Shown: positions 16,836 to 25,656, numbered from the stretch's first letter. The stretch: DNA of 64,000 nt from UMGS1590 sp036303105 (GCA_036303105.1 JAXJBF010000053.1:23966-87965), one strand, 5' to 3'. Notes: generated from the sequence alone by a model not told the origin. Numbers and translations: made by a program.

Positions 16836-17327
16836 ATGAACAAGACCATCTCTGACATCATGATCAAAAATCCGATCACCATCGCCGAAAACGCTACTGT
16901 CCAAGACGCCATTGACCTTTTCAGCTATTACCGCATCGGCTGCCTGCCAGTGGTCGATCCTGCTGGTCATCTTGTTTCTTTTCTCAGTGATGGCGACATC
17001 ATCGGCTTCATTGCTCGTCGCACCAAGCAGCAAGATCGCATTCCGCAGATCTTCCACGCAACCATTTACGAAGCAGACGATTACTACAAGCGCGATGAAG
17101 AGATCATGAAAGAGCTTGAAGAAATTTCCGTCATGTACACGGCCACTAAGAAAGTTCAATTTGCCTATGAAGATGACAACCTCGCAGAAATCGCAACACT
17201 TATGGATGATCGTCGTTTGAAACACGTGCCTGTTGTAGAGCGTGGCACCAACAAGTTGATCGGCTTGCTCGCTCGCCGTGATATTATCCTCGCCTTCTTT
17301 GACAGCGTCGTCAATGACAATCAATAA
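16836..17327 (+). CDS. CBS-domain-pair protein
   Basis: 163 residues made of two CBS modules (about 1-60, DIMIKNPITIAENATVQDAI and SFLSDGDIIGFIA; about 95-155, LAEIATLMDDRRLKHVPVVE and GLLARRDIIL). A roughly 40-residue insert in the middle carries KRDEEIMKELEEI. CBS pairs bind adenosine nucleotides and usually regulate a partner. No catalytic domain is fused. Two paralogues with the same insert lie at 61045 and 61639. The gene follows the ATP-grasp ligase in one transcript, so it may sense ATP/AMP for that enzyme (inference). Confidence 0.9.
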   Translation: MNKTISDIMIKNPITIAENATVQDAIDLFSYYRIGCLPVVDPAGHLVSFLSDGDIIGFIARRTKQQDRIPQIFHATIYEADDYYKRDEEIMKELEEISVMYTATKKVQFAYEDDNLAEIATLMDDRRLKHVPVVERGTNKLIGLLARRDIILAFFDSVVNDNQ

Positions 17328-17337
17328 TTCGACACAC

Positions 17338-17372
17338 AAAAAGGACCACCGAAAAAATCGGTGGTCCTTTTG
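17338..17372 (+). terminator. Terminator of the ATP-grasp/CBS transcript (may act both ways)
   Basis: AAGGACCACCGA (17341-17352) pairs with TCGGTGGTCCTT (17358-17369), then TTTGCTTT. A-run on the other side gives some minus-strand activity. Confidence 0.8.
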
Positions 17373-17396
17373 CTTTATTCCATACAACAGCACCTG

Positions 17397-18506
17397 TTAA
17401 ACCATTGCTTCAAGGTCTTCAACACTCTTGGCATCGCCCATCCCAAGGCTCTTTAAGGTCAGGCCTTCTTCGAAGAAATTACGACGCAAAATCGTGTTGC
17501 CAATAGTGATGACCGCATCAATATTTGGTGTTGGCACCCCGGCAATGCGGCCAAGATTGGACCAAAGCACCAACCCATCAGAGATGTCCTCTGTAAAATA
17601 GCGGCTGTTGACATGGGCAGGCCCTTTAATCTTTGAGAACACTTCACTATGATTGAATAGATGCTGTAAGGTTTCATCCTTGTTGTCGAAATAGCCACGA
17701 TTGTAACGGCTCTCAACAGCATCCTCAAGGTCGAAACCAAACGCGCGGCCAATGGCCAAACGCTCACCTTCGATGGCACGCATCAGGCGAACCGTATGTT
17801 CCGTAACCCCTTCAACATAGTAGTAAAATTCGCCGCCAGAATAATCAATACGTCCAGCATTCAGCAAACATGGCCCTGGGTGCACTTCCGGATTGCCATT
17901 TTCCAAGGTGGTTTCCCAAATATTCTCAGCAATGACCATACCATCGTACAATTGGCTGCACACATCGTACAATTCCTGAGTATTTTCTTTTGGATAAGCA
18001 GCAAAATAAGTTTTTTTCACACGAAGATATAATTCTACAACCCCTTCGCGTGCCATGCCACGGGTTCCATAAGTCAGGGTATTCAGCTCGCAAAGCTTGA
18101 ATTTTTTATGAATCCCCATTGCCTTGGCTTTGTTTGCAAAACGCACACAACTCATAGCTGCTGCTGCATTGAAGAAAATGACCTGGTCTTCGCTCACAAT
18201 TGGCGCAAGCAGCTCTGCATAGTCATCAACTGCATAGCCCGGCACGGTGATCATCAAAACTTGCGCATCTTTAATGGCTTCTTCCATGTCGATGGTATAG
18301 TTGGTGATTGGAACAAAAACTTCTTTGGGCGGCTCGGCATTAGGTTCCTGTAACAACAATCCGCCACGATTGATCAGCCCTTCAAACTGATATTCACGTG
18401 TTGGCCAGGTGAATAAGCTAATATCAAATCCACGTTCGCCGAGATCAGCTGCTGCAGTCAAACCACCATTACCGGCACCTAAAATCGCTACTTTTTTTAC
18501 TTCCAT
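17397..18506 (-). CDS. NAD(P)-dependent octopine/nopaline-type opine dehydrogenase, copy 2
   Basis: 369 residues. The N-terminal Rossmann fold has GAGNGGLTAAADL (residues about 10-22). The C-terminal opine-dehydrogenase helical domain contains NPEVHPGPCLLNAGRIDYSGG, whose His matches the proposed catalytic residue, and the Arg/Asn-rich SRYNRGYF block. The family reductively condenses a 2-oxo acid with the amino group of an amino acid, or runs in reverse; the real substrates in Clostridia are undefined. It is nearly collinear with the upstream gene at 18591 (same length, conserved throughout), clearly a tandem duplication. Start ATG follows AAGGAGGAAA. Confidence 0.9.
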   Translation of the reverse strand: MEVKKVAILGAGNGGLTAAADLGERGFDISLFTWPTREYQFEGLINRGGLLLQEPNAEPPKEVFVPITNYTIDMEEAIKDAQVLMITVPGYAVDDYAELLAPIVSEDQVIFFNAAAAMSCVRFANKAKAMGIHKKFKLCELNTLTYGTRGMAREGVVELYLRVKKTYFAAYPKENTQELYDVCSQLYDGMVIAENIWETTLENGNPEVHPGPCLLNAGRIDYSGGEFYYYVEGVTEHTVRLMRAIEGERLAIGRAFGFDLEDAVESRYNRGYFDNKDETLQHLFNHSEVFSKIKGPAHVNSRYFTEDISDGLVLWSNLGRIAGVPTPNIDAVITIGNTILRRNFFEEGLTLKSLGMGDAKSVEDLEAMV

Positions 18507-18590
18507 TCATTTTCCTCCTTGAAACAGTTTTCGTTAGTATAACATTTTCTTGCTAAAAACATGTTCAGAATAAATGAAAAATTGCAAAAA

Positions 18591-19700
18591 TCATACGTCT
18601 TTTAAGAGATCATCGATCGATGTCGCGTCGCCATAACCAATTTTATCCAAGGTTAAGCCGACTTTTCTAAAGTCAATCTGCAGCAATGATCCCCCAAGTG
18701 TAATGACCGCATCAATATTGGGTGTTGGTACACCAGCAAGCCGGCCAAGATCGGACCAAAGCACCAAGCCATCTGAAATATCCTCAGTAAAATAACGTGA
18801 AGTAATTGAGGTCGGCCCTTTAATCTTTGTAAATACTTCACTATGGTTAAACAACGATTGTAAATCGTCCTTATCATTGGCAAAATAACCACGTCTATAA
18901 CGGCTTTCTACCGCATCTTCCAGTTCAAAACCAAAAGCACGGCCAATCGCCATACGTTCTTTTTCTATAGCATGAAGAACATTAACAGTATGCTCGGTAA
19001 TTCCTTCACGATACAACCAGAACTCACCGTGACAATATTCAATATGTCCCGCACTCAAAAGGCATGGCCCTGGATGTACTTCCGGATTGCCATTCTCCAG
19101 GGTCGTCTCCCAAATGTCACGCGCTGCAACCAAACCAGGATACAACTGAATGCAAGCAGCCAAACATTCTTCAGTGTTTTCCTTTGGATAAGCTGCCAAA
19201 AATAGCTTTTTCACGCGCAAGGACAATTCAACACGCGCTTCTTGCGGATCAACACGGGTACCATAAGAAAGAGAGTTGGCTTCGCAAACTTTGAACGGAG
19301 TCATGATGCCCATCTCACGGGCCTTGCGTGTAAAGCGGACACAGCCCATAGCTGCTGCTCCATTAAAGAAGATGATTTGATCTTCTCTTACGACTGGCGC
19401 CAACACCTCTGCAAAACGATCCACAGCATAGCCTGGTACCACCAGCATGATCACCTGTGCATCGCGAATGGCTTCCTCGATGTCGGATGTTACTTGTGTG
19501 AATGGCACAAAAACATCTTTGGGTGGTTTTTCATTCGGTTCCTGCAAATGAAATCCACCATTCTGACGAATGCCTTCCAGATCTTGAGCAAAATCTGGAA
19601 GCTCATACAGCCACACGTTAAATCCACGTTCGGTGAACTCAGCGGCGGCAGTCATACCACCATTTCCAGCACCGAGTACAGCAACATTTTTAAGTTCCAT
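18591..19700 (-). CDS. NAD(P)-dependent octopine/nopaline-type opine dehydrogenase, copy 1
   Basis: 369 residues, GAGNGGMTAAAEF nucleotide-binding loop and the same NPEVHPGPCLLSAGHIEY active-site block as its downstream paralogue. The sequences differ mainly in the N-terminal third, where the cofactor and amino-acid side are bound, so the two may have different substrates. A minus-strand extended -10 (TGGTATAAT, 19784-19776) lies upstream; the 84-base gap to the next copy has no clear terminator, so one transcript is likely. In an amino-acid fermenter these enzymes may balance NADH by making or degrading secondary amine dicarboxylates (inference). Confidence 0.9.
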   Translation of the reverse strand: MELKNVAVLGAGNGGMTAAAEFTERGFNVWLYELPDFAQDLEGIRQNGGFHLQEPNEKPPKDVFVPFTQVTSDIEEAIRDAQVIMLVVPGYAVDRFAEVLAPVVREDQIIFFNGAAAMGCVRFTRKAREMGIMTPFKVCEANSLSYGTRVDPQEARVELSLRVKKLFLAAYPKENTEECLAACIQLYPGLVAARDIWETTLENGNPEVHPGPCLLSAGHIEYCHGEFWLYREGITEHTVNVLHAIEKERMAIGRAFGFELEDAVESRYRRGYFANDKDDLQSLFNHSEVFTKIKGPTSITSRYFTEDISDGLVLWSDLGRLAGVPTPNIDAVITLGGSLLQIDFRKVGLTLDKIGYGDATSIDDLLKDV

Positions 19701-19775
19701 AAAAATCCCCCAATCATTTTGTACGATAATTAAACAGAACCATTTATCTTATCGAGAAAATTATTTTATATATCA

Positions 19776-19784
19776 ATTATACCA
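19776..19784 (-). promoter_or_regulatory. Extended -10 promoter of the opine dehydrogenase pair
   Basis: Minus-strand TGGTATAAT; no good -35. Suits transcription into the gene starting at 19700. Confidence 0.6.
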
Positions 19785-19812
19785 TAGTTTCTAATCATTT
19801 TGTATCCTTAAA

Positions 19813-19862
19813 TACATAAAAATCGGCCATCGGCAAAAAAATTTGTCGACGACCGATCGTCA
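19813..19862 (-). terminator. Terminator of the nitroreductase gene
   Basis: Imperfect stem between ATCGGTCGTCGAC and GCCGATGGCCGAT (minus strand), followed by TTTTTATG. Confidence 0.55.
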
Positions 19863-19869
19863 TTAATTT

Positions 19870-20397
19870 TTATGATCGAACATAAAACACACGTCCATCT
19901 TTACGTGCTGGCGGCTCTGGCAAGTCAGTATCTGGATATCCCAGGATACAGTGTCCAACACCAATCACCTCGCCCTCAACGCCAACAGAAGCAAGGAAAT
20001 TTTTACCTTCGTCAGTCTGATACATTTCTGTAGCACGATGAATCCAGCAAGTGCCAAGCCCGAGACTTTGTGCCGCAAGCATCATGTTTTCCATCATCAG
20101 GCAGCCATCGCAAAACTGCGCCTGACGTTCTGTACGCGCGAGCACAATGAGCACAACTGGGGCGCCATAGAAGGGATCGCTGTCTGGATTTTTTGTAAAC
20201 CGAGCATTAAGCTTAGACAATTGATCGCGGGTGGCTGGATCAGTAACCGCAACAATAAGGCCTGACTGCTGGCCCAAACTGGATGGTGCATACAACCCAG
20301 CTTCTATCACTTGATCAATCAATGCATCTGGAACCATGTCTGATTTATACTTTCGGCAGCTGCGACGCTCCTGAATGTTTTTTAATACTTCGTTCAT
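19870..20397 (-). CDS. Nitroreductase-family FMN oxidoreductase
   Basis: 175 residues, single-domain nitroreductase fold. The FMN phosphate-binding RRSCRKYKS is at about 12-20, YAPSSLGQQSGLIVAV at about 36-51, and the conserved C-terminal GVEGEVIGVGHCILGYP contacts FMN. Such enzymes are NAD(P)H-dependent dimers that reduce nitro compounds, quinones or flavins; the physiological substrate is unknown. A strong minus-strand promoter (TTGCCT, 17 bases, TATAAT, 20458-20430) inside the end of the upstream kinase gene shows it is transcribed on its own, although read-through from the kinase operon is also possible. Confidence 0.9.
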   Translation of the reverse strand: MNEVLKNIQERRSCRKYKSDMVPDALIDQVIEAGLYAPSSLGQQSGLIVAVTDPATRDQLSKLNARFTKNPDSDPFYGAPVVLIVLARTERQAQFCDGCLMMENMMLAAQSLGLGTCWIHRATEMYQTDEGKNFLASVGVEGEVIGVGHCILGYPDTDLPEPPARKDGRVFYVRS

Positions 20398-20429
20398 AAA
20401 AAAGCTCCTTTCCAGTTGTTCTTTTCTTC

Positions 20430-20458
20430 ATTATATAATGTTCCGATCACACAGGCAA
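20430..20458 (-). promoter_or_regulatory. Sigma-A promoter of the nitroreductase gene
   Basis: Minus strand TTGCCT (20458-20453), 17 bases, TATAAT (20435-20430). Confidence 0.75.
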
Positions 20459-21883
20459 GGCAGGATGCCAGACCCGCACGCAAGCACCGCCATCTGGATG
20501 GTTGCTCAACGTCATGCCGCCGCCAAGCTGCACGGCCAATGTTTGCACAATGAACAGGCCAAGCCCGGCATGACCATCGTTTCCAGAGCGCGCATCGTCA
20601 CCGCGATAAAATTGTTCCGTTCCATGTTTAAGATCACGCGCAGAAAAGCCCGGCCCTGTATCCCGCACCTCATACTCCAAATGCGCTCCCAACTGACGCA
20701 CTGCCAGCACAATACGCCCGCCTGAAGGCATGACCGCAAGACTATTGGCCACGAGATTGTCCAAAATGCGTGTCAACCGTTCCACATCGATCGCATAAGC
20801 TGCAGACAAATTCGCTGCCAGCTCCAGCATAACCTGAACACCTTGCTGCTTGCCACGCAACCGGTAGGCCTCCACCTGCAACGTCAAAAAGCGGCATAGA
20901 TCCAACGACACAGTTTTTTCCGTTCCCTGTGCCTGTTCCAGCAGCGACACATCCTGAATGCGCTGAATCAACGCCGTACTACGGTCAACGTTGTTGGCAA
21001 TGACCGCAAGATAGCCGCGCTGTTCTTCGTTGACAGGCGTATCATCCGCCAACGATTCGCTATAGGCTTTAATAACTGAAAGCGGTGTTTTGAGATCATG
21101 CGCCAAAGATGCCACCATTTCTCGCCATTGTTGATCGCGCTGCCACTCACGTTCCAAAGATTGGCTCAGGCTTTCCTTCATGTCATCAAATGCCTGGCAA
21201 AGCGCGCCCAGCTCGTTGTCAGCCGCATAATCGATGTGAAAATCCAGCTCTCGTGCCTGAATCTTTTCGACGGCACTGCGCAGCATCTCCAGAGGTGTGC
21301 GTATCGAGGCTGCAAAACGCCGTGAAAACAGCCAAGAAAACAGGAACAGATACAACAGCGGTGAAACCAGCGCCAAAACAAAGAACACCGCCACCAAACG
21401 GCTCAGCGCTTCTGTACGATTGAAACGTAACTGAAAATCGTACTCACAGCGCACCGCCCCTAAGAAAGTTCCCTGGGCATCAAAAATTGGTATCGTGTGC
21501 ACATACCCCTCCGCTTCACCTTTTGCTGTATTGATTTCTTTTAAAAGGGTCTGCCGATCCAGGGCACGGTCGCTCTGATAGGTACCATACAATGTGTTGC
21601 CATCGGCATCCACCACCTGATAAGTCAGAGCACTGTCACCCACTGCCTCATCCAACAACGCTGCTGCATCTGCCTGCAGCAGCGCCGCACCAGCAGTATC
21701 CACAAGCGTCTCAACGTTCTCTACTTGCTGCTCACTGTAATTGGCTGGTTGAATATAACGATCTTGCAACACCACAAAAACGACACCAGCGGCCACATAC
21801 GTCACCAAGGTCGCCGCCACCGTTGCTGCAAGAATGGCCATCAGCGTACGCCGCATGCCGCCTTCTAGAGAGCGCCACTTCAT
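20447..21883 (-). CDS. Sensor histidine kinase of a lantibiotic/antibiotic-type two-component system
   Basis: 478 residues. Two membrane helices (about 12-40 and 162-185) flank an extracytoplasmic sensor of about 120 residues. A HAMP-like linker (190-245) and the dimerisation/phosphoacceptor domain with His262 in SLAHDLKTPLSV follow. A HATPase domain (about 350-475) shows the DTGPGF and GLGLFIVQ nucleotide boxes. The ATG overlaps the stop of the response-regulator gene by four bases, so translation is coupled. It is the last gene of a five-gene operon with an ABC exporter, an arrangement used for sensing and removing cationic antimicrobial peptides. The large sensor domain differs from the short BceS type that senses through its transporter. 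Confidence 0.92.
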   Translation of the reverse strand: MKWRSLEGGMRRTLMAILAATVAATLVTYVAAGVVFVVLQDRYIQPANYSEQQVENVETLVDTAGAALLQADAAALLDEAVGDSALTYQVVDADGNTLYGTYQSDRALDRQTLLKEINTAKGEAEGYVHTIPIFDAQGTFLGAVRCEYDFQLRFNRTEALSRLVAVFFVLALVSPLLYLFLFSWLFSRRFAASIRTPLEMLRSAVEKIQARELDFHIDYAADNELGALCQAFDDMKESLSQSLEREWQRDQQWREMVASLAHDLKTPLSVIKAYSESLADDTPVNEEQRGYLAVIANNVDRSTALIQRIQDVSLLEQAQGTEKTVSLDLCRFLTLQVEAYRLRGKQQGVQVMLELAANLSAAYAIDVERLTRILDNLVANSLAVMPSGGRIVLAVRQLGAHLEYEVRDTGPGFSARDLKHGTEQFYRGDDARSGNDGHAGLGLFIVQTLAVQLGGGMTLSNHPDGGACVRVWHPALPV

Positions 21884-22584
21884 GATGCATCCCCCTCAGC
21901 AGCCCAACGATAGCCAATGCCCCATACTGTCGCGATCGGATCGGTGCCACTTGCAGCCTTAAGCTTTGCCCTTGCCTTGCGCACATGCTCCATGACCACA
22001 TCCGCATTGCCTTCGGCATCGTAACCCCACACCGCTTCATAAATCTGTTCCCGTGAAAAGATTTGCCCAGGATGCAAGGCAAGAAATTCCACAATGCCAT
22101 ATTCATGTTTCGTCAGTGCTACCTCCTGCTCCCCAACACGCACACTGTGCTGACGCAGATCAATGTTCAGCGCACCAAAATAGAGACGCGGCCGTTTCTG
22201 TGCCGCATTGACACCTTGCGCACGCCGCTCCCGGCGCAGATTGGCTTCAATTTTTGCCATCAGTTCACGAATACCAAAAGGCTTGGTGATATAATCGTCG
22301 CCCCCCAGCGATAAGCCGCGAATCTTGTCTGTTTCTGCCTGCCGCGCACTGAGAAAAAGAATCGGGCAAATCACCTCGTCACGAATCGCCTGACACACTT
22401 CAAAGCCATTCATTTCCGGCATCATGATGTCCAAAAGAATCAAATCCGGCTGATGCTGCCGCGCCAATTGCACGCCCTGCCTGCCATTATCAGCGATAAA
22501 CACCTCGTGACCATTCGTACGCAGTTTTTTCTCCAATAAAGCCAACAAATCGCGCTCATCGTCAATGATCAAAATAGTGCCCAT
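21880..22584 (-). CDS. OmpR-family response regulator
   Basis: 234 residues. The receiver domain (about 3-118) has the acidic pocket DDE, phosphoacceptor Asp52 in LILLDIMMPEMNG, and the conserved Thr/Lys region (FLSARQ, YITKPFG). A winged-helix DNA-binding domain follows (about 135-230; LTKHEYGIVEFLALHPGQIFSR, VMEHVRKARAKL). It overlaps the kinase gene by four bases and follows the ABC permease gene by 16 bases, so it probably controls this operon. No obvious repeated operator was found upstream of 24809. Confidence 0.93.
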   Translation of the reverse strand: MGTILIIDDERDLLALLEKKLRTNGHEVFIADNGRQGVQLARQHQPDLILLDIMMPEMNGFEVCQAIRDEVICPILFLSARQAETDKIRGLSLGGDDYITKPFGIRELMAKIEANLRRERRAQGVNAAQKRPRLYFGALNIDLRQHSVRVGEQEVALTKHEYGIVEFLALHPGQIFSREQIYEAVWGYDAEGNADVVMEHVRKARAKLKAASGTDPIATVWGIGYRWAAEGDAS

Positions 22585-22600
22585 CCTTCAGCCCTCCTAT

Positions 22601-23365
22601 TTATTCGCTGCCAGATCGCCCTTCCCAGCGGGAAAACCACCATATGCTGGCTGCTGTTACCACAATACCACCGAGTATCGCCAATATGCAAGCCAAATTG
22701 CTTTGCGCCGACAGGCTTTCCAACTGTACTGCGTCCAACTGCGCACTCTGCAGCACACTATGTATCATAGCCAGACGCAGCGGCCAAGCCCAAGGAATAA
22801 AAGGCCAAATGCCATCGCCCAGCAAGGTGCCACCCAGCAAAGCCGCCACCAGCACGCCACCAATGCCGACCCCCACGGAAACACCCAGGCCCGCTGCAAA
22901 AGCCAGCCAAAGATACAGCGCAGCAAGCGGCAGAATGGCCAGCCAGCACACAATGGCTGCACGCACATAAAAACCAAGGAACGTGTTTTCATAGCCGCCA
23001 AGCCACAATACGCTACAAAATACCAATGTCGCCATCATGGTTGCGGATGCCAGCAGCAAAACCAGCATCAACAGCTTCCCAAAATACAGCTGCACCCGTG
23101 GCTTTGCTGACAACAAAAATCCTGTAAAAGCACCTGCGCCCTCTTCTTCAGCCGCCAACTGTCCGGCAGCAATAGCAGCCAGGAACGGCAGCGCCAGCGA
23201 TGCCCAACAGGAAAAAAATCCAGAAAAAGCACTCACAGCAGACATCCAGGGTCTCCCTGCCACATACCATGCCAATACCAGCCCCATTAATGCAGGCAAC
23301 AGCATCACCAGCCATCGCAATGCCGAACGCTTCGTTTTCAGCCATTCTGCCCACAAAAGCATCAT
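22601..23365 (-). CDS. ABC-2 type permease subunit (lantibiotic-immunity type, LanG-like)
   Basis: ATG 23365 overlaps the preceding stop by one base (TGATG) and has AGAGGTGC upstream, so it is preferred to 23392. The 254-residue protein has six hydrophobic segments with the N-terminal LLWAEWLKTKRSALRW amphipathic element typical of BcrB/LanG permeases. Together with the next permease and the ATPase it would form a heteromeric exporter of an antimicrobial peptide or a multidrug/bacitracin-like exporter. The sequence gives no substrate. Confidence 0.85.
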   Translation of the reverse strand: MMLLWAEWLKTKRSALRWLVMLLPALMGLVLAWYVAGRPWMSAVSAFSGFFSCWASLALPFLAAIAAGQLAAEEEGAGAFTGFLLSAKPRVQLYFGKLLMLVLLLASATMMATLVFCSVLWLGGYENTFLGFYVRAAIVCWLAILPLAALYLWLAFAAGLGVSVGVGIGGVLVAALLGGTLLGDGIWPFIPWAWPLRLAMIHSVLQSAQLDAVQLESLSAQSNLACILAILGGIVVTAASIWWFSRWEGRSGSE

Positions 23366-24114
23366 CAACGCACCTCTTTTCTTGCAAACCATTGCCCCGT
23401 CGCCAACGCAAGCATTAGAAATACCACCAAGGATACACCTATGCCCATAGGAATTACGCCTGCATCAAACAGTGGTGAACCCGTTGGCAAAACAGTGCCA
23501 TTAGGATGCACGCCGATCACTGGACACATCAAACGTGTTGCCCAGCTCCAGGGACAGCACAGCCACAGCTTCGTCGGTGCCAGCAATACCCCTGCTGCAG
23601 TGCCGAAGATCCCCAACACCAAACTCAATAGCATGCCTCCCCAAGTTGCTACCCACAACATCAACGGAATCAAGGCCCACGTTGTCACCCAGCAGAGAAA
23701 AGCCGCTACCACAACAACCTGCACCGGCGGCACATCGCCCTGCAGCACGCCGCAGACCAGATCGCCTGCCACCAGCACCAGCGACGACAGCGCACTCACC
23801 ACCATCATACCGCCGATCTTGCCCAGCCAAATGCGCTGCGGCGCGCCCGCTTCGGCTTTCAACGCCCGATACGCCCCTGCCTTCCGCTCCTGACCAGCCA
23901 CCATGCCTGCGAACAAGCCATAGCCCAGCGGCAAAAATGTCACCGGCCACCAGTTGAACGACAGCACCAAGATGCCATTCCAATTGTACGCCATCGGCAG
24001 CAGGTACGTGGTCACCAGCGAATACACTGCAAAGAACAATGGGATGCACACCACCAGCTTCACCATAAAGGTGCGCCGATATTTCAATAATTCTGCACGC
24101 AGCACCTGCATCAT
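23365..24114 (-). CDS. ABC-2 type permease subunit (LanE-like)
   Basis: 249 residues with six hydrophobic helices. The start LRAELLKYRRTFMVKLV is the typical elbow helix of lantibiotic-immunity permeases. The central loop SLVLVAGDLVCG and C-terminal helix precede QWFARKEVR. Its ATG overlaps the ATPase stop (ATGA). It is paralogous in layout to the next permease, the usual E/G pair. It has no lantibiotic structural or modification gene nearby, so resistance rather than self-immunity is the likelier role. Confidence 0.85.
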   Translation of the reverse strand: MMQVLRAELLKYRRTFMVKLVVCIPLFFAVYSLVTTYLLPMAYNWNGILVLSFNWWPVTFLPLGYGLFAGMVAGQERKAGAYRALKAEAGAPQRIWLGKIGGMMVVSALSSLVLVAGDLVCGVLQGDVPPVQVVVVAAFLCWVTTWALIPLMLWVATWGGMLLSLVLGIFGTAAGVLLAPTKLWLCCPWSWATRLMCPVIGVHPNGTVLPTGSPLFDAGVIPMGIGVSLVVFLMLALATGQWFARKEVR

Positions 24115-24809
24115 CCTCGCCCTCCCTTCACCGTCTCTACAAAAAACTGCTCCAGATTCTTTCCCTGCGGCGGCTTTCCCTGATACAACAAGCTGCCATT
24201 CGCAATGATGCCGATGTCATCCACCACCTGCTGCACCTCTGAAAGGATATGGCTCGACAATATCACCGTCATTCCTTGTTCTGCAAAAGATGCAATCAAC
24301 GCCCGCATCTCTTGAATGCCAAATGGATCCAGCCCATTGGTCGGCTCATCCAACACCAACAGCGACGGCTCATTGAGCAGCGCAATCGCGATCCCCAGCC
24401 TCTGCTTCATACCCAACGAAAACTGCCCAGCTCGCTTGCGGCCAGTATCCTGCAGATCCACCAGCGCCAGCACCTCACCAATGCGTGAAGCTGGCAGCCC
24501 CAGCATACGTGTGTGCACCCGCAGATTCTCCTGCGCCGTCAGGTTGGCGTACAGTGCAGGTCCTTCAATCAATGCACCCATGTCCGCCAAACAAGCGCGC
24601 CGCCACGGTTCACCAGAAAATAAAATTTCACCTTCCGTCGGCCGCAAGAGCCCCATCAGCAGCTTCAGCGTTGTCGACTTGCCAGCTCCATTCGGCCCCA
24701 GAAGCCCATACACCGACCCACGCCGCACCGCCAGCGACACATCCTCAATCCCCCGCTGCCTGCCAAAGCGCTTCGTTAAATGCCGCGTCTCCAAAATATA
24801 GTCCGTCAT
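24111..24809 (-). CDS. ABC transporter ATP-binding protein (LanF/BcrA-like)
   Basis: Start at ATG 24809 gives correct spacing from AGGAAAGG; the ATG at 24818 is too close. The 232-residue protein has Walker A (GPNGAGKST), Q-loop, signature FSLGMKQRLGIA and Walker B LLVLDEPTNGLD, and lacks a long C-terminal extension. It opens the operon ATPase-permease-permease-RR-HK, all overlapping or nearly so. It powers export of a peptide antibiotic across or out of the membrane. Confidence 0.9.
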   Translation of the reverse strand: MTDYILETRHLTKRFGRQRGIEDVSLAVRRGSVYGLLGPNGAGKSTTLKLLMGLLRPTEGEILFSGEPWRRACLADMGALIEGPALYANLTAQENLRVHTRMLGLPASRIGEVLALVDLQDTGRKRAGQFSLGMKQRLGIAIALLNEPSLLVLDEPTNGLDPFGIQEMRALIASFAEQGMTVILSSHILSEVQQVVDDIGIIANGSLLYQGKPPQGKNLEQFFVETVKGGRG

Positions 24810-24883
24810 TATGCTCATCCTTTCCTATTTGATATCTTCTTTATGAATCAAGCATACCAAGCAAAACCCAAGATTTTCCCAAG

Positions 24884-24916
24884 AAAAAAGCTGCTCGATT
24901 TCTCGAGCAGCTTTTT
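24884..24916. terminator. Bidirectional terminator between 24809 and 24940 genes
   Basis: AAAAAGCTGCTCGA pairs with TCGAGCAGCTTTTT around a short loop. It stops the 24940 gene on the minus strand. Confidence 0.8.
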
Positions 24917-24939
24917 CCACGTGCATTGCTATGAAAGTA

Positions 24940-25476
24940 TTATTCTTCAGCGTTCTTTTCATGGATGGCATCAATGGCAGCTTCTGGGGTTGTCACGTCA
25001 TAAATGAGTCTGTAACCGCCGACTTTTTCGTCGTAGCCTTCGACGGTGCAGGTGTATTGACCATTGGCTTCCCAAATTTCAACAGAATAAGCAAAAGGCC
25101 GCCCCGCAACGGTTCCTTTTGCGCGCCAACCGGTGATATACTTGTCGAACTGTGAGCTGTGGCCCCATTTGCCGTTGGCGCAATAGGTATCCAAGAATGT
25201 TTTCATCCACTGATTGTCGATCTCAACAGATGGCCAGGTGGTTTTGTCTCTGTTGTCAAAAATCTTCTCGCCGTTCAGGCTGACTTCAGCGACACGCCCA
25301 TCGGTTTCATAGAACATGTCTACATCAACGCCTACTTCATGCAGAAAGAGGTCAACGGCTTTGAGCTCTCTGGCGGCGGTGAGCTCTTCAAAGCTGTTCT
25401 GTGCATTTGCAATGTTCCAGTTTTTCAGTCGTGCCAAGCGTTTCAGAGCATCCACCATAGCATTTTGTTCTATCAT
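24940..25476 (-). CDS. Hypothetical soluble protein
   Basis: Not recognised. 178 acidic residues, no signal or membrane segment, ATG preceded by GGGAGG. An N-terminal helical part (about 1-50) is followed by beta-rich sequence with aromatic pairs (KWGHSSQFDKYITGW; YSVEIWEANGQYTC). It is flanked by terminators on both sides and is therefore a single-gene transcript. No neighbour suggests a role. Confidence 0.7.
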   Translation of the reverse strand: MIEQNAMVDALKRLARLKNWNIANAQNSFEELTAARELKAVDLFLHEVGVDVDMFYETDGRVAEVSLNGEKIFDNRDKTTWPSVEIDNQWMKTFLDTYCANGKWGHSSQFDKYITGWRAKGTVAGRPFAYSVEIWEANGQYTCTVEGYDEKVGGYRLIYDVTTPEAAIDAIHEKNAEE

Positions 25477-25616
25477 TTTTAATTCCTCCCATCTAAATGA
25501 TGACGCTACAAATCGTTATGCTTATAGTATATCGCACTCATGCATAAAGTACAATCATCTAATCCACAGACATGCCGCTTTTTTCAAAAAAATCTATATT
25601 TTATCAACAATATAAA

Positions 25617-25650
25617 ACAAGGTCTCCCACAATGAAGTGAGAGACCTTGT
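25617..25650 (-). terminator. Terminator of the second SLH gene
   Basis: ACAAGGTCTCCCAC (25617-25630) pairs with GTGAGAGACCTTGT (25637-25650), one mismatch; the minus strand then reads TTTATATTG. Confidence 0.8.
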
Positions 25651-25656
25651 TGTTGA

